Positions 59,362 through 64,000 of a DNA stretch of 64,000 bases are shown in pieces; the stretch's first letter is position 1; each line of letters starts with the position of its first letter. Source of the DNA: Blastomyces gilchristii SLH14081 (taxonomy: Eukaryota; Ascomycota; Eurotiomycetes; Onygenales; Ajellomycetaceae); assembly GCF_000003855.2 (NCBI RefSeq), contig NW_003101676.1:2366796-2430795 (forward strand), written 5' to 3'. The translations under genes were made by a program, and so were the position numbers. The notes beneath the pieces are model-generated. The model saw only the letters and a list, made by a program, of their open reading frames with translations. It ran no database searches and was not told the origin of the DNA.

Positions 59362-61341
59362 GATTGTGAGCTCTGATTCAAGATTCAGTGACAAGAGTAT
59401 TCTGACAAGATGAATGAGTTCACTTGAGAATCATCTGGGCAGATAAGACATCTGCAGAAGCTGAGACATGACTTTCATGCTGTGAATTCTAATAAGCTAG
59501 AATGATGCAGTCTTTGCTAAGAATCTGATTGTGATAAAGATATTAACACTGTCATTTGTGAACTCTAGTCTATAAGATAATGAATTTCTACTGGGATGAA
59601 CAGTCTGCAGTGTACACAAGAAAAGAAGAAAACATATTCTCATTAAAGCTAAAAAACAAGAAAACAAACAGGACTGTGAATGCAATTTAGAGATCAACAA
59701 AGAAAAAACAAAGAAAACTCACACTCACATTATCAATATTCACAACACTCAATTCTCTCACAACTATCAATTTCTCTCTTCAAAGAAGCAGAGAGCATCA
59801 TGCTCATGATACAGACAATTATTACATTTGACATGAAGACTGTCAGAAATGCACAGACTTCAGAGAAGTCAGACATCAGAGCATGCACAGTTGCAGCAGA
59901 GTCTTGAAGACTGGTCATCTGTGCATGTGATCAGATACTTCTCATGAAGCTGTGTTCACTCTTTCAGTTATGCTGAAGTATTCAGCCTGGAAACAATGAG
60001 GACACAGAGAGAGAGCTCATCTGTTCAGGTCAACTCTCATCACAAATTCATAACATTCACATTGTCTTGATTACCCGGATTTTGCAGGTACTCAGGGACT
60101 CATCTTTCATTAGTAATGGGATTGTGGAAATGCGCTGCAGTGTGAGGATCATTGATAGAAAACCTAGACATATTTGCATATGCCTGGTCAGAGATTGTGC
60201 AGGCAGAAGAGAGGTGGTTGTAGGCCCGCGAGGCTGCAGAAGACACTGGCAACATCAGAAGCTTTACAAGAACTGTCAGCTAGAGTCTGTAAGAAATTAC
60301 TTGTGAGAAGACTTACAGCAAAGAGAGGAACTGCACTGCTTGAAGCCAGAGGCTGGTCTGAAGAAGGCAGGGGATTGGCCGCTGACCTGAAGATTGAATG
60401 CAGTGGCAGGGCTGAGAGGGATGAAGATGCAGTCATGAGCAGCAGCACCCCTGCTTCACCAGCCAGCAAAAAGCAATCAGAGAAGTTGTGAGAATGCTCA
60501 CAAGAAGCTCAGCAGTAACCAGACATTGTTTGTGAAGAGATTGAAATTGAAAAAATTTTTATTCTTGAGAAGTTCTTGAATCAATATATGAACACTGTCA
60601 GGAACACTCTCTCTCTGTCATCTGAGTGAAAACACTTTGTAAATGAATGAGAATACTCACAGTTTGTGAAGATGAGAGCTGTTACAGAAAAAGAGAAAAG
60701 AAGATGAGATTCTACAGACAGATCTGAGATATTTATACTACTCTAGAGAGGTTTGCTTACACTGTGAGTGATCTCATGAAACAGTCAGATCACTCTAGCA
60801 AATAAGAGTGATTGTGAATTGCAGGCCTGAATCTTTCTATATAACTACAAAGAGTGATTGCAGACTGCAGATATCTTGATTCTACAATTCTACAGAGTTG
60901 ATGAAAGAATGAAAAATTTCTCACAATTCTACAGTGTCAAAGAGCAATGATTTGTGAGAATGAATGAAAGATCAACTCATAAATATTTCTCTTTGATAAG
61001 AGTGATCTCACAGAGAGTGATTTATCTGTGAGATGAATCTGTGTGATGATCACACAAGAATCTTATGAAAATGATTGAGAGTTAACTGAAACTCTTCTGT
61101 ATGAAAGGTGTGAGATGAATCTGTGTGATAGTCAGAGAAGAATCTGTAGATTACAAAGAATCTTATGAAACAAGGAACTGAGTGACAGACTCTTTTCTCT
61201 TCATGATAACAAGGGATTTTTCCTCACTGAGGTTTTTTATAGATGTGAAGGATTTTTAGTGAGTATCACTGCAGTGCTGAGCTGACTATGAAGTCACTCA
61301 GTGAAAGGCTTCGCGGACAAAGCCTTAGAGAGAGGGAAGTA
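59362..61341 (+). other. Extra 3' region of gypsy D, possible accessory ORF
   Basis: About 1.9 kb between pol and the 3' LTR, longer than a usual 3' UTR. The most GC-rich part, 60174-60491, is open on the plus strand (basic, Ala/Arg/Leu-rich, RLQKTLATSEALQELSARV; tail SSSTPASPASKKQ). Beyond its TGA stop the same frame continues with a plausible charged protein to about 60720, interrupted by TGA. Another frame is open at 59680-59907 and 60067-60306. No domain recognised; intron structure is not established. Confidence 0.4.
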
Positions 61342-61598
61342 TGTAAGAAATCCTGCTTCTCATGAATTCTTTACCCCTATTCCTATCTCTCACATAATCA
61401 ATAGGGCTAGCGGCCCTTGGCTACACATAACTATATAGACTGGAGTTTGTAAATACTATTCACAACTCAGCTTGAATGCTATTATACATTTGATCTCTAC
61501 ATTTATCTTTCTACTGCGAACACTTCTAGTAGTTAACAGTACATATCACGCCAAGCTGCAAACACCCGAATAATCGCCTGCGAGCACTTATTCTTACA
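61342..61598 (+). repeat. Gypsy D 3' LTR
   Basis: 257 bp; followed by TSD CTTTT and then the continuation of LINE-E. Confidence 0.93.
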
Positions 61599-61603
61599 CT
61601 TTT

Positions 61604-61964
61604 CTAGGCAGTTCAATAGAGATATTACTCTATATGACTTAGAAATTGAAGTTGTTCTATTAGGTTTTGCAAGAATCACTTCAGTGGCTTCTCTCCAGCA
61701 TTCAGAATGATATTCATTTTTCAAGAGATTGAAAAAGAGCTTAAAATATTCATTCTTTAAGTAGGAGTATGTATTTTGAATAATTAAGTGATTAATTGAA
61801 TCAGGCCCTGCAGCAGTCTTAACTGAACTTGAGAAGATAGCTGACTCTAGTTTATCTTGAGTAAGATCAGGCCATTCCCAGTCATTTTCATCAATATAGT
61901 TGAGACATGATATATTCTCTTCCTCTGAATCTGAATCTGATGAGTTTTGAAAGAGAGTTCTCAT
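61604..61964 (-). pseudogene. LINE-E RT N-terminal part
   Basis: Open block with the LINE RT start (AAGPDSINHLI, WREATEVILAKPNRT, SKSYRVISLLNCLEK). It continues across gypsy D into 54353 and below. Downstream codons in the LTR extend the frame artificially. Confidence 0.85.
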
Positions 61965-62005
61965 AAAAGCTTGACATTTTTCCTCAAAAGAGTTTGCTGT
62001 ATATG

Positions 62006-64000
62006 ATTATTATTATTATTATTATTATTCTTCAATTATAGATGTATGCAGTCAGAGACTATGACATCTACCTGAGAACTTTAGTTCTCAGGGTTTTTTC
62101 TATGTCTGTAAAGTTAACTATTGTACATTCATCAATTTCAGATATGCAAAATCAGAAAATTCCAGCCCAGAATACAAAAACTGTTTACAAATTGCAGTGT
62201 TTTAACATCTTTTAATACTTTGAAACCATTTGACAATATCATGACAAAAGAAAAGAGAGAAAGAACACAGTCTCAAAGATAGACACATTAAATAGATAGA
62301 TAGAAAGAAATTGAAAGGAAAAGATACAGAAAAAGATAAAGTAAAGAGAGACTATAACAAAACAAATTATTAAAAGAGAGTGTATAGCTGTTTTAACAGA
62401 CTATATCTGATTGATTTCCTCCTCTTCATATTCAGATAATTCTGAATTTAGCCATTTTCTTGTAGCTGCTTGAGTTTCTGATAGAAAGTCTATTAAGTAT
62501 TTAATTCCTGTCTCAGTTGAGAATAAGAATCTCATATTTAATTGATTTAGATCATACTTCTCTTTCAATCTGGCTCTGAGACTATTGTATAATGCACAGT
62601 GCATTATAATATGCTCAGGGTTCTCATTTGTATTACAGAATGAGCATTCTATTGAGTCAAATCTATCATCAAATCTTTGTATATAAGATTTGAAATAGCC
62701 ATGTCCTAGTTTCAGCTGTATTATAGATGAGAATATTTTCTTTTTACATTTAATTGAACAAGATTTCCACTTGGGTTTTATTTCAAATCTTGAATAATGT
62801 ATACTCTTCTTTTGTTTCTGCCAGCTTTCATTCCACTTGTCTAAACAAGATTCTTTTATTTTTCTCTTTATAAAAGACCAGGACACAATTTTTTGAATAG
62901 ATCTGCTTAATTCTGCACCCTTTTTTGCAGCTGAATCAGCCAATTCATTGCCATGAATATTCATATGAGCAGGAACCCAGTGCAGATGAATTCTCAGCTT
63001 TGATGTTCTTCTCTTTTGAATTTTTAAAACAGAGTTTAAGATCAGTTCAAGATTCATTTGACTATTATGAATCTGACTATTTCTAAGTCTTTTTAAAGCA
63101 GCTTGACTATCAGAGAATATCCATGCCTCTTTCAAACAATTTCCTCTTTTATGAGATTTTATTTCAATGAGTTTGAAAGCTTTCACTATTGCAAATAGTT
63201 CAGCATCAAAGACTTCACATTCAGAGCCTAGATTCCAGAAATCTGAGATAAAATTAATATTATCTTCAGTATAAGCAATGCCTGCGCCTAATCTATTCAA
63301 GTTCTCATTTTTTGAGCCATCTGAATAAATCAGAATAGAGTCTTTTATATTGATTGTAGAAATTCTCTTCAAATGCTGTTCATATTCTTTCTCTTTTGAT
63401 AGTTCACTTATTTGTAAGTCTATAAGAGATTCAAGCTTTTTTCTCCAGGGAGATAACTTCTCATGATCAACTTTTTCAACATTTAAAGAAGAAAATTGAT
63501 TTTTAATCAGAGAGCATAGTCTGTACAGTTGAGAAGGCATTTTCTTTGAAGAATTATTTTCATTCCAATCAAGAAATCTATTCCAATCCAGTTCATTTCC
63601 AGAGTTAATTGATGGAAATGAAGAAGAGACTCTTTCTCTGATTATATAATTTGAGCTCATCTTTACAACTCTCAGAGCATAGTTCATACAAGCCTTTTCA
63701 AATCTAATAGCAGGAGGAGGAATTGAAGCTTCAATTTCCATTGCTTTAATAGGAGATGATTTGAATGCTCCCAGAATTCTTCTCAAGGCTCTGTTTTGCA
63801 GACTTTGAAAGAGTTCAGTGAAATTCCCTTGATTATTCCATCAAACTTGAACTCCATAATCAGCTACTGATGTAATACAGGCTATATATAACTGTCTCAT
63901 AGCCTGGAAGGATAGACCCCTCTCTGTATTTGATAGTCTGATTATGTTGTTCAATAGTCTTTCTGCCTTGACAGTTCTTTGTTGAATGTGATATTTAAAA
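62006..64000 (-). mobile_element. Tad-like LINE-F, youngest LINE copy (5' end outside window)
   Basis: Inserted in LINE-E near 61998-62006. The coding strand reads ORF2, a 3' UTR with the hairpin at 62071-62092, and a tail of AAT repeats. It is nearly free of RIP-type stops, unlike LINE-E and LINE-G. Confidence 0.88.
62401..63786 (-). CDS. LINE-F ORF2 C-terminal part: RNase H and zinc knuckle
   Basis: 461 open residues, partial. The first ~75 belong to the RT thumb/connection (RRILGAFKSSPIKAMEIEA). RNase H follows with the expected acidic residues in YSDGS (154-158), DAEL (Glu about 196), FSDS (224-227) and the HWVPAH...GNELAD block (269-284). A C-terminal C381-x2-C384-x7-H392-x4-C397 motif matches the Tad-clade ORF2 end. 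The reading frame continues upstream but meets one TGA at 63841-63843, where a Trp or Arg codon is expected, so the full ORF2 is broken at least once. The start shown is the first Met after that stop. Confidence 0.85.
   Translation of the reverse strand: MRRILGAFKSSPIKAMEIEASIPPPAIRFEKACMNYALRVVKMSSNYIIRERVSSSFPSINSGNELDWNRFLDWNENNSSKKMPSQLYRLCSLIKNQFSSLNVEKVDHEKLSPWRKKLESLIDLQISELSKEKEYEQHLKRISTINIKDSILIYSDGSKNENLNRLGAGIAYTEDNINFISDFWNLGSECEVFDAELFAIVKAFKLIEIKSHKRGNCLKEAWIFSDSQAALKRLRNSQIHNSQMNLELILNSVLKIQKRRTSKLRIHLHWVPAHMNIHGNELADSAAKKGAELSRSIQKIVSWSFIKRKIKESCLDKWNESWQKQKKSIHYSRFEIKPKWKSCSIKCKKKIFSSIIQLKLGHGYFKSYIQRFDDRFDSIECSFCNTNENPEHIIMHCALYNSLRARLKEKYDLNQLNMRFLFSTETGIKYLIDFLSETQAATRKWLNSELSEYEEEEINQI

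Larger units (their letters stand above)
54354..61598 (+). mobile_element. Ty3/gypsy element D, complete structure
   Basis: 7245 bp with two 257-bp LTRs (54354-54610 and 61342-61598, TGTAAG...CTTACA) and TSD CTTTT (54349-54353 and 61599-61603), inserted in the RT of LINE-E. A purine-rich tract (GAGAGAGGGAAGTA) precedes the 3' LTR. No standard TGG-type primer site follows the 5' LTR. Gag and pol are in a single frame. About 1.9 kb lies between the end of pol and the 3' LTR. Family B and gypsy C differ from it in sequence. Confidence 0.93.
51583..61997 (-). mobile_element. Tad-like LINE-E (minus, split by gypsy D)
   Basis: The 3' tail (AAT repeats on the coding strand) is at 51583, then the 3' UTR with its hairpin, RNase H, and RT up to 54353. 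After gypsy D it resumes at 61604 with the upstream RT portion to about 61997, where LINE-F is inserted. Its 5' end is outside the window. The sequence matches LINE-F closely but has more stops. A scaffold gap lies inside it. Confidence 0.88.

Overview
The window looks like a filamentous ascomycete, probably Eurotiomycetes and perhaps Onygenales. The order is inferred from gene style and repeat type and was not tested by search. It has short GT-AG introns, a ZDS-type protein, an SFT1-type SNARE and an AGE2/SMAP-type ArfGAP. It also has a RIP-like split between AT-rich, stop-riddled transposons and a normal-GC gene island.

Layout. 1-38676 is one nested transposon cluster. The host is an old minus-strand Ty3/gypsy chromovirus (B0), visible as 3408-5335, 25433-25454 and 36884-38676. 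Into B0 went a hAT-like DNA transposon (1-3407, carrying a tRNA-derived SINE), a 505-bp hAT-type MITE (3683-4187), a second copy of the same gypsy family (B1, 5336-25432) and a third copy (B2, 25455-36883). B1 was in turn hit by a Tad-like LINE (LINE-G, 7570-14953), itself split by a second hAT-like copy (7887-13701). B1's 5' LTR was split by a different gypsy (C, 16749-24984). B2's 5' LTR was split by a Ty1/copia element (25666-31408). Most junctions are fixed by matching target-site duplications and equal LTR lengths. 38677-40564 is AT-rich debris: a decayed LTR and an 874-bp inverted-terminal-repeat element.

40565-50990 is an unmutated gene island: zds1-like (+), sft1 (+) and an ArfGAP gene (-). 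From about 51000 to the end the DNA is AT-rich again: minus-strand LINE-E (from 51583) interrupted by a complete gypsy (D, 54354-61598) and by a younger LINE copy (LINE-F, from about 62006). A 100-N gap lies at 52721-52820.

Two points stand out. First, the mutation pattern is not the Neurospora CpA type: CG, CC and GG are almost gone while CA, CT, TG and TC persist, and most stops in broken ORFs are TGA. Second, gypsy C carries a multi-exon gene antisense to its gag-pol, between the end of pol and the 3' LTR. It encodes a cysteine-rich protein resembling the DUF3716 family and is much less mutated than the retroviral genes beside it. All transposon proteins here except short blocks are broken.
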